This document shows, piece after piece, positions 37,661-46,036 of a stretch of DNA of 64,000 nucleotides. Location: positions 1-64,000 of the forward strand of contig JAJYAT010000005.1 in the NCBI GenBank assembly GCA_021779375.1, read 5' to 3'. Position 1 is the stretch's first letter; each line of letters begins with the position of its first letter. The DNA comes from a bacterium. Lineage in GTDB: Bacteria > Patescibacteriota > Gracilibacteria > JAHISY01. The notes beneath the pieces are model-generated. The model was not told the DNA's origin and did no database searches. It was given only the letters and a program-made list of their open reading frames with translations. A program made the translations under genes and the position numbers.

Positions 37661-39751
37661 ATGGCAAATTTAAGACTTCAAAACATTTTAAAAAATAAAG
37701 TAGATACAATTTGCGGAGAGTGTAATTGTCAGCCCTCAATTGGCTTTATAAAATTAATGCTAAAAGAGGTTTTTGAATTAGATGAAAATGACATTGATGA
37801 GTCCATAACAGATGGATCTATGGATAAAGGTATTGATGCGATATTTGAACAGCAAAACGAAGACGGAGAAAATATTTTATATATAACTCAATCTAAATAT
37901 TTCCAAAATCCAGATAAATCACTTGATGAATCAGCTGTAAATAAAGCAATTTTAGCTGTTTCTAATTATATTTTAGGAGATTCACCTTCTGCAAACCTTA
38001 GTCCAAAGCTAAAGGATAAGACTGACCTATATAAAGAAAGACTGTCAAATGGAAAAATTGATTTAGTTTCTCTTGTATTTATAACAAATGGGCAAAGGGT
38101 TAATCCTAGTTTGATAAAAGAACTCGAGCAATTCAAGTCGCAACAAGGCGGGCAGATAAAATACGAAGTTTATACAGAGAGCGATCTGTCTTATGTTTTT
38201 TTGCCTACTTCTGCAACACCAGTAAAGCAAATAAATTTAAAAATCGTCAAAGATATAGGTGGCGGAGATAAAACTTTTATTGGTTTAACTGATTTGGGGT
38301 TCGTGCAAGGTAGAGTTGTAAAAATTGATGTTTGCGATTTAGCCGAGATTGTAAAGCAAAACCCAAATATCTTTAATTCAAATGTAAGAGCATACCAATC
38401 AATAAGAAACAAAGTTAATGAAGCTATTGCCTCCAGTTTGGGCAATGAAGAATCGGCAAAAATGTTTATCTACTTAAACAATGGAATTACTTTGTTATGC
38501 GACAATATTGAAATTAAACCAGGTAATGAAGTGGCTGTTATTGACAATCCTTCTATAATAAATGGCTGTCAAACAGCAAGTACAATACTGGAAATTTACA
38601 ATCAAGGAAAATTAAAATCAAATACAGCTTTTGTGTTAATGAGAATTATTAAGTCAAAAGACGAGGATATAAAAAGGCAAGTTATCATCTCAAGCAACAC
38701 TCAAACTGCTGTTAAAAATCGCGACTTAATAAGTGAAGAACAAATTCAAAAAGAACTTGAAAAACAATTTGAAATTCTAGGTTACTTTTATGAAAGAAAA
38801 AAGGGACTTCATCGCGGTAAACCAGAAGACAAAATAATTGACCTAGAAAAAGCTGCTCAATATTATCTTGCTCTTTATTTGCAAAAACCAGCTGAAGCAA
38901 AAAATAAAAAAAGTGAAATATACAAAAGCTATAAAGAGCAAATATTTGGCGATGATTTAACGGCAAAACAGCTCTTGGTTGGTTATATTTTATTTGACAA
39001 AATAAACGAAAAAATTAAAGAAATGAAAAAATCGGCAAATGAATCTAGAAAAAGCATACTTGGTAATAGTACTCTTCATTTGTTGCCATTATTTAGAGAA
39101 TGGGCAATTGAAGAATCTGGGAAATTTTTATCAGATTTAGAAGATAATTTATTAGAGTTAGAAAATATTTTTGATAATAAAATTGATTCCGTTATTTCTA
39201 AATTAGAAGATTCAATAAAGGGAATATCAAAAAAAGAGAAAGATGTGTTTAATCCCCAATATTTCTTTAAAAGTACCGATTCATTAGAAAAAATATTAAA
39301 CCTGCCAGAAAGAAAAAAGAAAGATATTTCAAAGCCGCTAGAACTAAATTTTGATAATTTTAAACGTCAAAAAGATTTAAGATATTACAAGCCAGATCAA
39401 TATTCATTAGACGGAATAAAATATTATGAAATAACGTATTGGAACGATTTATTTATAAAGCTAATGGAATTTTATGCAAAAACAGATCAAATAAAAGAAG
39501 GTAACATTGATTTCATAGAAAGTGGCACAAGAACTCTACTTCTAAATAACCCAGACGATTCAGAAAAAAAGCTAAGAAAGAAGATGAAAAATGATCTCTG
39601 GATATTAACCAATTTTAGCTCAAATTATTTATGTAGATTTTGTTTTGCTATCGCGAAAAAATTAAAAATGAACTTATTAATAAGATTAAGGCCAACTAGA
39701 TTCAGGAAACAAAACAAATATAAAAAATACAAAAAGAATAAGAAAAAATAA
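37661..39751 (+). CDS. AIPR-family abortive-infection protein
   Basis: 696 residues. The core is recognised by MDKGIDAIFEQQ near residue 50, ILYITQSKYF, then YLNNGITLLCDNIEI, and INGCQTASTILEIYNQGKL with SSNTQTAVKNRDLIS (residues about 265-365), all typical of AIPR (abortive phage resistance) proteins. The C-terminal 300 residues are helical and Lys-rich and form an extension I do not recognise, ending in a basic tail. It starts 6 bp after the nuclease gene, so the three genes are one operon. In related systems AIPR proteins back up restriction by stopping growth of infected cells; this is inference here. Confidence 0.88.
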   Translation: MANLRLQNILKNKVDTICGECNCQPSIGFIKLMLKEVFELDENDIDESITDGSMDKGIDAIFEQQNEDGENILYITQSKYFQNPDKSLDESAVNKAILAVSNYILGDSPSANLSPKLKDKTDLYKERLSNGKIDLVSLVFITNGQRVNPSLIKELEQFKSQQGGQIKYEVYTESDLSYVFLPTSATPVKQINLKIVKDIGGGDKTFIGLTDLGFVQGRVVKIDVCDLAEIVKQNPNIFNSNVRAYQSIRNKVNEAIASSLGNEESAKMFIYLNNGITLLCDNIEIKPGNEVAVIDNPSIINGCQTASTILEIYNQGKLKSNTAFVLMRIIKSKDEDIKRQVIISSNTQTAVKNRDLISEEQIQKELEKQFEILGYFYERKKGLHRGKPEDKIIDLEKAAQYYLALYLQKPAEAKNKKSEIYKSYKEQIFGDDLTAKQLLVGYILFDKINEKIKEMKKSANESRKSILGNSTLHLLPLFREWAIEESGKFLSDLEDNLLELENIFDNKIDSVISKLEDSIKGISKKEKDVFNPQYFFKSTDSLEKILNLPERKKKDISKPLELNFDNFKRQKDLRYYKPDQYSLDGIKYYEITYWNDLFIKLMEFYAKTDQIKEGNIDFIESGTRTLLLNNPDDSEKKLRKKMKNDLWILTNFSSNYLCRFCFAIAKKLKMNLLIRLRPTRFRKQNKYKKYKKNKKK

Positions 39752-39774
39752 GGAGTTTTGGGCTTCGGGCAATT

Positions 39775-39804
39775 CCCACCTTCGCTAAAGCTGCGGCGGG
39801 CAGG
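39775..39804 (+). repeat. CTTCGCTAAAGC-family repeat, copy right of the AIPR gene
   Basis: CCTTCGCTAAAGCTGCGGCG with flanking CCCA and GGCAGG, 23 bp after the AIPR stop. Partner of 35798-35826. The pair brackets exactly the three AT-rich defence genes and leaves out the SOUL gene. Confidence 0.7.
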
Positions 39805-39886
39805 CACCCCTTTAATTCCCCTCTTGCCCATCAATCAAAATGATTAAAACCAAAGCTCACAATTAAATCCTTTAACCCGTGCTCTC

Positions 39887-40588
39887 ATGCCAAAAAAAAT
39901 ATTATCTAATCATAAAAAAATGAATATGCTCTGGATCATTGCCATCATCGCGGCTGTTCTCTTCTCGGTCTGGGTCGCCTTCGGTTACTTCGGAAGCCGC
40001 GTGGAAACACTCTCTTACACCGTTTTGAGCAGCGACAAAGAATATGAAATCCGAGAGCTGCCGGAGCACATCATTGCCGAAACCACGGTCAGCGGTGATT
40101 TTGACGACGCCAGCGGTGAGGCCTTTAATATTCTGGCTGGATATATTTTCGGGAACAATAAGAAGAAACAATCCATAAGTATGACCAGTCCGGTGATCGA
40201 AAATGAATACGAAAAGATCGCCATGACCGCCCCCGTGATCGAAAGTGAGTCGGAGAAAATAGCCATGACCACCCCGGTTGTTGAACAAGATTCAGGGGCA
40301 AATCAAAAAGTTTTTTCCTTTGTCATGCCAGCTGAATATACATTGGAAAAACTACCCGAGCCATTGGATAAAAGAATCACCATAAAAAAAGTGGAAAGTA
40401 AAAAAATAGCGGTTTTCACTTTCAGCGGTTTTTATTCTGAAAAGAAAATTAATGAAAAAAAACAACTGCTCAAGCAATATCTGGATCGTGATGACCTGGA
40501 ATATTCCACCGTTTCCTGGGCTGGATACAACCCACCCTGGACACCGCCTTTTATGCGCCGACTGGAAGTCTGGGCGGAGCTAAAATAA
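39887..40588 (+). CDS. Membrane-anchored SOUL heme-binding protein
   Basis: 233 residues. An N-terminal span (MLWIIAIIAAVLFSVWVAFG) anchors the protein with the domain outside. The SOUL domain runs from about residue 45 (YTVLSSDKEYEIRELPEHII) to the end (GYNPPWTPPFMRRLEVWAEL). A stretch with three imperfect units, ISMTSPVIE, IAMTAPVIE and IAMTTPVVE (about residues 103-135), is an expansion of the usual single MTxPV motif. Binding of heme or another tetrapyrrole is expected. TTTAACCC lies 14 nt before the ATG. Base composition is closer to the host than to the restriction genes. Confidence 0.88.
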   Translation: MPKKILSNHKKMNMLWIIAIIAAVLFSVWVAFGYFGSRVETLSYTVLSSDKEYEIRELPEHIIAETTVSGDFDDASGEAFNILAGYIFGNNKKKQSISMTSPVIENEYEKIAMTAPVIESESEKIAMTTPVVEQDSGANQKVFSFVMPAEYTLEKLPEPLDKRITIKKVESKKIAVFTFSGFYSEKKINEKKQLLKQYLDRDDLEYSTVSWAGYNPPWTPPFMRRLEVWAELK

Positions 40589-40640
40589 TTTTCTCACTTT
40601 GATATCTCTGAATGAAGCCGGCTATCATTCAGAACTTATC

Positions 40641-40672
40641 AAGCCATTCTGGGCTCCCCCACATGGCTTTTT
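40641..40672 (+). terminator. Intrinsic terminator after the SOUL gene
   Basis: AAGCCAT (40641-40647), a 15-base loop, ATGGCTT, with a run of five T. A second strong inverted repeat, CTGAATGA/TCATTCAG, lies at 40608-40632 between the stop and this hairpin. Confidence 0.65.
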
Positions 40673-40713
40673 GGTCCGATTGATCGCAAAAACAGCGCAT
40701 ACGCTGAGCCAGC

Positions 40714-40736
40714 TTCAATCCCCAGCCGATCCACCA
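40714..40736 (+). repeat. Attachment-site-like repeat, right copy (tRNA-Lys 3' end)
   Basis: 23 bp identical to the end of the tRNA-Lys gene including CCA, with no other part of the tRNA. It ends the putative island. Confidence 0.85.
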
Positions 40737-40822
40737 AGATAGTTGTTAGTTAATAGTTGGTAGTTTGTAGTTGATGGTTTTTTAAGTTTTCTAGAAACTA
40801 ATCACTATGAACTATCAACTCC

Positions 40823-40897
40823 TGGAGGCCACGCCCGGATTTGAACCGGGGAATGGCGGTTTTGCAAACCGCTGCCTTACCACTTGGCTACGTGGCC
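40823..40897 (-). tRNA. tRNA-Cys (anticodon GCA)
   Basis: On the minus strand acceptor GGCCACG pairs with CGTGGCC, anticodon loop TTTGCAA (GCA) on stem GCGGT/ACCGC, T-loop TTCAAAT. The discriminator is T and CCA is encoded (40823-40825). A U discriminator is the normal identity element for tRNA-Cys. Confidence 0.95.
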
Positions 40898-40912
40898 GGG
40901 AAGTTTTTTTGC

Positions 40913-40990
<78 letters not shown>

Positions 40991-41020
40991 AAATTTATTC
41001 GCTATTTCAATTTTTGGACC

Positions 41021-41082
41021 ATCGAACCCCTGACCCTCCCGATATCACATCGGGATGCTCTAGCCAACTGAGCTACAGCCCC
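41021..41082 (-). pseudogene. Truncated tRNA-Ala-like remnant
   Basis: The first 27 bases (GGGGCTGTAGCTCAG..., ending GAGCA) equal tRNA-Ala, but the anticodon arm is TCCCGATGTGATATCGGGA, two bases longer, with no proper loop. The sequence stops in the T-loop (GGGGTTCGA) without the 3' acceptor strand. It cannot form a tRNA. Confidence 0.75.
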
Positions 41083-41247
41083 ATTTAGTTTTTAGTTTGT
41101 AGTCAATAGTTTGTAGAGCTACTGCCAACTACAATCTACCAACTACCTACTTTAAAAGAGCCGGGGAATTTTACCCGAAAACTTTTAGCTTTGCTAAAAT
41201 CGCTTCACCAAATTTTCAATATCAAATTCAGAAATTTTAAATTGTTT

Positions 41248-41335
41248 GCCGGGGTGGTGAAATGGTAGACACGGGAGACTTAAAATCTCTTGGGGATCAA
41301 ACCTCGTGCGGGTTCAAGTCCCGCCCCCGGCACCA
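41248..41335 (+). tRNA. tRNA-Leu (anticodon TAA)
   Basis: Acceptor GCCGGGG pairs with CCCCGGC. The anticodon stem GGAGA/TCTCT holds loop CTTAAAA (TAA). A long variable arm (TGGGGATCAAACCTCGTG region) marks a class II tRNA. The T-loop is TTCAAGT and CCA is encoded at 41333-41335. Confidence 0.95.
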
Positions 41336-41488
41336 AAATTAAAATAAATTATTTTTGTCCGCCGCGAAGTTCCGGGGATTTTGGCTTGGGGTGAACGCGA
41401 AATCGCAAAGGAACAAAACCAAAAAAAGCACGAGTGTGACGGCGCGCGCCGCGATGGAATTTTGTTTTTCGCAAAACTCGCAGCTAGC

Positions 41489-41541
41489 TTCAAGTCCCCT
41501 GCCTACCGGCAGGCAGGCGCCCCCGGCACCAAAATTAAAAT
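41489..41541 (+). repeat. tRNA-Leu 3'-end copy split by a palindrome
   Basis: 41489-41498 (TTCAAGTCCC) and 41519-41541 (from GCCCCCGGCACC on) repeat 41313-41345, the 3' end of tRNA-Leu plus its flank. Exactly 20 bases, CTGCCTACCGGCAGGCAGGC (41499-41518), are inserted between them. That insert is the CCTGCC palindrome also seen at 1070. The region 41346-41837 holds no other convincing gene; a CTCGAC/GTCGAG hairpin lies near 41766-41783. Confidence 0.85.
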
Positions 41542-41837
41542 CAAATTGTTTTAATCATTGCGGCTTCCTGTTCGGGTGATTTTTTGGAGCTGACATGAAT
41601 CGAGAAAACAGCTAGAAACATCAGCGAAGTTTGTTTTACAAGCGAAAATAACAATTAACGAATTTTAAATGTTTATTTATAAAACTGGATTATAATAAAA
41701 ATGTCAATGTAAAAAAATTGACTAAGCATTGCTGTATTTCCACAATCATAAGTGCTCGGAGCCTCGACGCTCATGTCGAGAGCCTCTGCGCCCCGAAAAG
41801 GAGTGGGCATCGCAAGATGCAAACTCTTTTTCATTTT

Positions 41838-42644
41838 TCACCGTGTTGGAACAGGAATATGTCCAGGTTCTGACGGCACCCTACTACGACTAATGTAGCA
41901 CATTCTTTCGTTGCCTAATCTTCCTATTTTAGAAGACCTGTAAAGATCTCCTATGTCATGATTCGGCAAGGTGTTGTCATAATAGTGCAGAACAACATAA
42001 GAAATATGATCTACTGCTTGTAAAAAATAAGAGTTATTGGCACGCTTAAAAAGAGGGTCTTCAATCATTTTATCGAGCGTAAATCTACTGCCTTGTACAA
42101 AATTAAAAACTCTTTTTTTACGCAACAAACGAATGATTGCTCCATCTTCCTGTCCGTCGTGAACAATTACATAATTACCTTTTAAGTCTTTCTCGATACG
42201 ATTTAGCAAATTCTCATAGGCAAACTCCTTACATGTTTTTGGATTAAACCTACAGCTAAAATCGGTGCAAGTTTTATCTACATAAACAGCACCGTAATAG
42301 CAATATCTTCTTAACTGACTATACTCATGAAGAAGATTCTTAAGCAATTTAATTCTTTTTAACCTTGTAAAATTTCTGCGACTATTATGTCTCCATGCAC
42401 CATTGCCCGTCACTAACTCAGTTGCATGTATATACTCTTTGAGAGAAATACCATAAATTTCTTTCATGTTTTCCCGAATATTCTTAAGCTTTTTAAAAAG
42501 AACTTTCCAATCAGACTCATCCACAACTAACGCCGTCAGTACAAAATATCTTGATTCGCGCCCGCCCTTAGGCTGCCATCCTATCTGCCCATTGTAGCTA
42601 CCATCAGAGCTACTCCCAGACTCGTCAATATAAACAATGTACAT
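41838..42644 (-). CDS. DUF3800 protein
   Basis: 268 residues. It starts with MYIVYIDESGSSSDG, the hallmark of DUF3800, followed by RYFVLTALVV, KEYIHATELV, VIVHDGQEDGAIIRLL and QAVDHISYVVLHYYD. The conserved acidic residues suggest an RNase H-like fold. These proteins often accompany mobile elements and defence loci; their reaction is not settled. The gene is AT-rich and stands alone between the tRNA-Leu remnant and the helicase. No obvious promoter or terminator. Confidence 0.85.
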   Translation of the reverse strand: MYIVYIDESGSSSDGSYNGQIGWQPKGGRESRYFVLTALVVDESDWKVLFKKLKNIRENMKEIYGISLKEYIHATELVTGNGAWRHNSRRNFTRLKRIKLLKNLLHEYSQLRRYCYYGAVYVDKTCTDFSCRFNPKTCKEFAYENLLNRIEKDLKGNYVIVHDGQEDGAIIRLLRKKRVFNFVQGSRFTLDKMIEDPLFKRANNSYFLQAVDHISYVVLHYYDNTLPNHDIGDLYRSSKIGRLGNERMCYISRSRVPSEPGHIPVPTR

Positions 42645-42864
42645 TATAAAATTTAAGATTTTTCCCTTTTTTCTACAAACTCACCAAGCCAATTATTCAT
42701 CCCCTAAATTATACTCACAATCCCCCATCGCCGCGCTGCCGTCAAAAGCAAGCGCACAAAATCATTTCAGGCTAAACTCCGCGCAGCGATCACAACGGAT
42801 AACTTCAAAAAATTGAATGGTGTCCGTGTTCGCCCCGGCGAATTATCGACCCATTAATTTTCTT

Positions 42865-44121
42865 ATGAATCCACCTACACAAACTTTTGACGGTCTCGGC
42901 ATCGCGCCGGGAATGCTCGCTCGTCTCGACAGCTTGAAGTTCAAAATTCCGACACCAATCCAGGTCAAAGCCATCCCAATCGCAATCGAGGGTAAAGATT
43001 TGATTGGCATCGCGCAGACCGGCACAGGTAAGACGCTCGCTTTCGGCGTGCCGCTAATCCAGCGACTCGCGGCGATGCCCGCGACCAGCCAAGGACTCGT
43101 GCTACTACCGACGCGCGAACTCGCCGAGCAAGTGCAGATGAGCCTGAAACAAATCGCGCCGGGACTACCAATCGCACTCGTGATCGGTGGCGCACCCGCA
43201 CGGCTGCAAGTCGCCGCACTACGCCGCCAGCCAAAAATCATCATCGCGACACCAGGACGCTTGATTGACCTGATGCAAGAGCGCGTAGCGAATTTGCGGA
43301 ATGTCGCAATCCTGATTCTCGACGAGGCCGACCGTATGCTCGACATGGGCTTCGCGCCGCAGATCAAGAAAATTCTCGCGGAAGTTCCGAAGCAAAAACA
43401 AACGCTGCTTTTTTCCGCGACGATGCCGACGGAGATTGGCAAACTCGCGACGCAATACATGCAGCTGCCACTGCGCATCGAAGTCGCCGTCTCCGGCACC
43501 GCGAGCGAAATCGTCGAGCAAGAAGTTTTCGTCGTACCGCGCGATCGCAAAACACAGCTCCTCGAAAAAATCCTCACGGAATACCGCGGCACGATTTTAA
43601 TTTTTTCCCGCACGAAACACGGCGCACGCAAACTCGCGATTTTGATTCGCGAGATGGGACACACCGCCGATGAGATTCACGCCAATCGTAGCCTCGGTCA
43701 GAGACGCAGTGCGCTCGCAGGATTCAAGTCCGGCAAATACCGCATCCTCGTCGCGACCGACATCGCCGCACGTGGCATCGACGTCACTGGAATTGAGCTC
43801 GTGATTAATTATGATTTACCGGAAAATCCGGAAGACTATGTTCACCGTATCGGTCGCACTGGTCGCGCCGGACATGCGGGCAAAGCGATTTCTTTCGCGG
43901 CGCCCGACCAAGCACGCGATGTGAATGCCATCGAACGGCTGATTCGGATTCGCCTGCCACTCAGCAAAACTCCGGCGGTACTTCCACCGCCACGCGTGAT
44001 GCCTCCGCAGTCGCATGATCGCGCCATGCCGCCGCCGCGCCGCAATAGTGGTGGTCGCAGCAGCAGTGGTCGGAGCAGTAGTGGTCGGAGCAGTAGTGCC
44101 GGCGGATTTCGCCGACGCTAA
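42865..44121 (+). CDS. DEAD-box RNA helicase, RhlE-like
   Basis: 418 residues from ATG 42865. It unwinds RNA with ATP, for example in ribosome assembly or cold adaptation. Motifs: Q motif FDGLG...IPTPIQ, I AQTGTGKT, Ia PTRELAEQ, Ib TPGRLID, II DEAD, III SAT, V ARGID, VI HRIGRTGRAG. The C-terminus is a short low-complexity tail in which GGRSS/GRSSS is repeated (15-bp DNA units near 44050-44096) and which ends in FRRR, probably for RNA binding. An ATG at 42817 adds 16 residues unlike the family and is less likely. Confidence 0.93.
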   Translation: MNPPTQTFDGLGIAPGMLARLDSLKFKIPTPIQVKAIPIAIEGKDLIGIAQTGTGKTLAFGVPLIQRLAAMPATSQGLVLLPTRELAEQVQMSLKQIAPGLPIALVIGGAPARLQVAALRRQPKIIIATPGRLIDLMQERVANLRNVAILILDEADRMLDMGFAPQIKKILAEVPKQKQTLLFSATMPTEIGKLATQYMQLPLRIEVAVSGTASEIVEQEVFVVPRDRKTQLLEKILTEYRGTILIFSRTKHGARKLAILIREMGHTADEIHANRSLGQRRSALAGFKSGKYRILVATDIAARGIDVTGIELVINYDLPENPEDYVHRIGRTGRAGHAGKAISFAAPDQARDVNAIERLIRIRLPLSKTPAVLPPPRVMPPQSHDRAMPPPRRNSGGRSSSGRSSSGRSSSAGGFRRR

Positions 44122-44337
44122 ATCTAAACCAGCAAAAATCGCAGATTCTTATAACGCGAACCTCGAAGTTAATTCGAGGCTTGAGCGGCGCAAAATTTCA
44201 AATTTCGAATTTTAAAACAATTTCAAATTTTCAATTTCGGATGTTTCAAAATTTTAAATTCGACCTTCAGTCTTGTTTTAAAATTTAAGCTTTAAAATTA
44301 AAAATTTTGGCTTCGTAATTTACGAAATAATTTTCAT

Positions 44338-44364
44338 TAGAAACGCCCCACCGGGGCGTTCCTA
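44338..44364. repeat. REP-like palindrome related to the one in the RAYT gene
   Basis: TAGAAACGCCCC, loop ACC, GGGGCGTTCCTA with one mismatch pair. It shares the ACGCCCC/GGGGCGT core with 14057-14085 and lies in the non-coding region 44122-44694. Confidence 0.75.
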
Positions 44365-44398
44365 CCGCTCACTACCTCACGACGCTAAATCTCCCCAA

Positions 44399-44424
44399 CC
44401 CCTCTTTGCGAAAGAGGGGCTTTT
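44399..44424 (+). terminator. Intrinsic terminator of the helicase gene
   Basis: CCCCTCTTT, loop GCG, AAAGAGGGG, then CTTTT. The 9-bp stem is perfect. Confidence 0.75.
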
Positions 44425-44434
44425 CAAATTCCCT

Positions 44435-44677
44435 CCATGTTCCATGTTGTTGAATTTCGAGACTCGCATTTAATAGTAAATTTCGATGGCTAGCATTGCC
44501 CCGCTTACATGTCTGTTATCTGGATCCCCGCTTTCGCGGGGAAGACAAAAAGGAAGGTAATTCCAATCAGAGAAGTTTTGAGCTTTATTTGAAAATTTGA
44601 AAATCGTAAATTTGAAAATTCCCTCCATGTTGCATGTTTCATGCTCCATGTTCCATGTTGTTGAATTTCGAGACTCG
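44435..44677. repeat. Pair of 32-bp direct repeats with CATG-rich filler
   Basis: 44435-44466 and 44646-44677 are identical (beginning CCATGTTCCATGTTG and ending CGAGACTCG). In front of the second copy are degenerate CATGTT units. Between them lie AT-rich stretches and the palindrome at 44525. This fills most of the gap after the surface operon, and no gene is visible. Confidence 0.7.
44525..44542. repeat. GGATCCCCGC-type hairpin repeat
   Basis: TCCCCGC, loop TTTC, GCGGGGA, preceded by CTGGA and followed by AGAC. This layout resembles a palindromic repeat widespread in bacterial genomes. One copy here. Confidence 0.55.
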
Positions 44678-44694
44678 AGTTACTCAGCTATAAA

Positions 44695-45987
44695 TCACGA
44701 ACTCATTTTCGCGTGACGTGATTTTTTGCGACGCACGAGCAGGACAATCACAGTGACGAGCAAAATCGCAATCACGACTCCCCCGCCGATCAGTCCGAGC
44801 AAAATGAAATCGATTGCGCTTGAGGAAAATTGGACTTCCGCTGTGAGCGGCGTATTGGCAAAGCCGAAATTCGCAGCCAGCTTCGCGGTGTAGTCACCGC
44901 GCGGCACAGTTTTTTCTAACCACGGAATCGTAATCACCGCAGTCGAACCCGGCGCGACGTATTCGACATTGTCCGGAATCTGCGGCGAAGCGACCAACTC
45001 ATCGTAGGCATTGCGGATCTCAATCACGCCTTTTGGTCGTTCGAAAACATTGCCGGAATTGGTCAGCGTGAGGGAAAAGTCAGTCGATTTTTCGAGCTGA
45101 TTGATGACGAAAGAATCAACTGCTAAACCTTCTTTGATCTCGACTTCGGTCGTCTGGGTGATCGTCGGCTGGTCGGCGTAATCCAGCGTGAGCTTCGCGG
45201 TAAATTTACCGGGGCGCAGATTGTGGTTCCATTCGCCCGTGAAAATGCGTTCGTTACCGGGCAAAACATTACCACCACCAAGATTGAGTGGAACTTCATC
45301 TAAGATAACAGTCGCGCCTGAGTCTCTATCGACATAACTCGCAACTCCTGTAAGTACCTTGCCAGCAGCATCGGTGAGCGAAACTGAAGCGCGCGGTTTT
45401 TCGTGGACATTGCCGGCGTTTTGGAAATCGCAGCCAAAAACTAAACCTTTGTCGCTCAGAATTTTGTCGTTTTTGAATGTGAAGCTCGTGACTGTACCTG
45501 CGTGAATTTCCTCACCGCTGACTTTGATCAAGATGAGACTCCGCACAGCTGTTTGGATTTTGATGCCAGTCGCGTTTTCGTCGGCGACCGTCGTGTACAA
45601 AAGCGAAGCGTAGCGACCGCCCGGCTCAGCACCATCTGGCACTGTGACTGTGAAATTCACAATCTTTTCCGAGCGCGGCGCCAGCGTGATGACATTCTTG
45701 TCAAAAGCAATCCAGCTGGAGATATTGCGCGGATCATCCGCTGCGAGATCCTCGACTATCGGATAACCATCTTCGTCATTCTTGGTGTAGACCGTCAGCT
45801 CGGGTTTGACCGTAATCGGGATAGATTCAGGATTGATGACGCGAATCGTCGCCGTCACAGCCGCGCCGGGATCAATGTCGAGCTCAGTGCGCACCGGCTT
45901 CACACCAACCGCGAAAACTGTCGAGACAGTCAATACACAAGCGGCGAAGCTTGAAAGTGTGAGCGAGAAAGTTTTTGTGAGAGACAT
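44695..45987 (-). CDS. Membrane-anchored beta-sandwich protein, DUF916/WxL-interacting-like
   Basis: 430 residues. A signal peptide (MSLTKTFSLTLSSFAACVLT, ending VFA) is followed by a first Ig-like domain (PVRTELDIDPGAAVTATIRV, FTVTVPDGAEPGGRYASLLY) and two more beta domains (VSLTDAAGKVL, then FSLTLTNSGNVFERPKGVIE). Near the C-terminus is one membrane span (LLGLIGGGVVIAILLVTVIV) and a basic tail RRKKSRH. This order, with an extracellular Ig-like front and a C-terminal anchor, resembles DUF916-type proteins that hold WxL-domain partners at Gram-positive cell surfaces. The family link is tentative. Third gene of the surface operon, 49 bp after the preceding one. Confidence 0.7.
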   Translation of the reverse strand: MSLTKTFSLTLSSFAACVLTVSTVFAVGVKPVRTELDIDPGAAVTATIRVINPESIPITVKPELTVYTKNDEDGYPIVEDLAADDPRNISSWIAFDKNVITLAPRSEKIVNFTVTVPDGAEPGGRYASLLYTTVADENATGIKIQTAVRSLILIKVSGEEIHAGTVTSFTFKNDKILSDKGLVFGCDFQNAGNVHEKPRASVSLTDAAGKVLTGVASYVDRDSGATVILDEVPLNLGGGNVLPGNERIFTGEWNHNLRPGKFTAKLTLDYADQPTITQTTEVEIKEGLAVDSFVINQLEKSTDFSLTLTNSGNVFERPKGVIEIRNAYDELVASPQIPDNVEYVAPGSTAVITIPWLEKTVPRGDYTAKLAANFGFANTPLTAEVQFSSSAIDFILLGLIGGGVVIAILLVTVIVLLVRRKKSRHAKMSS

Positions 45988-46036
45988 TTTAGCTTGTTAG
46001 ATTATTGGATTATTGAAACATTTAATCATTGAATTA

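Larger units (their letters stand above)
35552..40736 (+). mobile_element. Putative integrated defence island at tRNA-Lys
   Basis: A 5.2-kb segment bounded by two 23-bp direct copies of the tRNA-Lys 3' end. Contents in order: short hairpin repeats, a DpnA-like adenine methyltransferase, a DpnII-family nuclease, an AIPR protein and a SOUL heme-binding protein. The three defence genes are much more AT-rich than the surrounding core genes. No integrase, transposase or replication gene is present, so the element is either degenerate, mobilised in trans, or the duplication arose by recombination. Confidence 0.65.

Noticed and set aside
35575-40713. Prophage or integrative conjugative element at tRNA-Lys
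   Set aside because: No integrase, structural, replication or transfer genes are present; only the repeat pair and cargo support mobility.
41021-41082. A fourth functional tRNA next to tRNA-Ala
   Set aside because: The anticodon arm has no normal loop and the 3' acceptor strand is missing.
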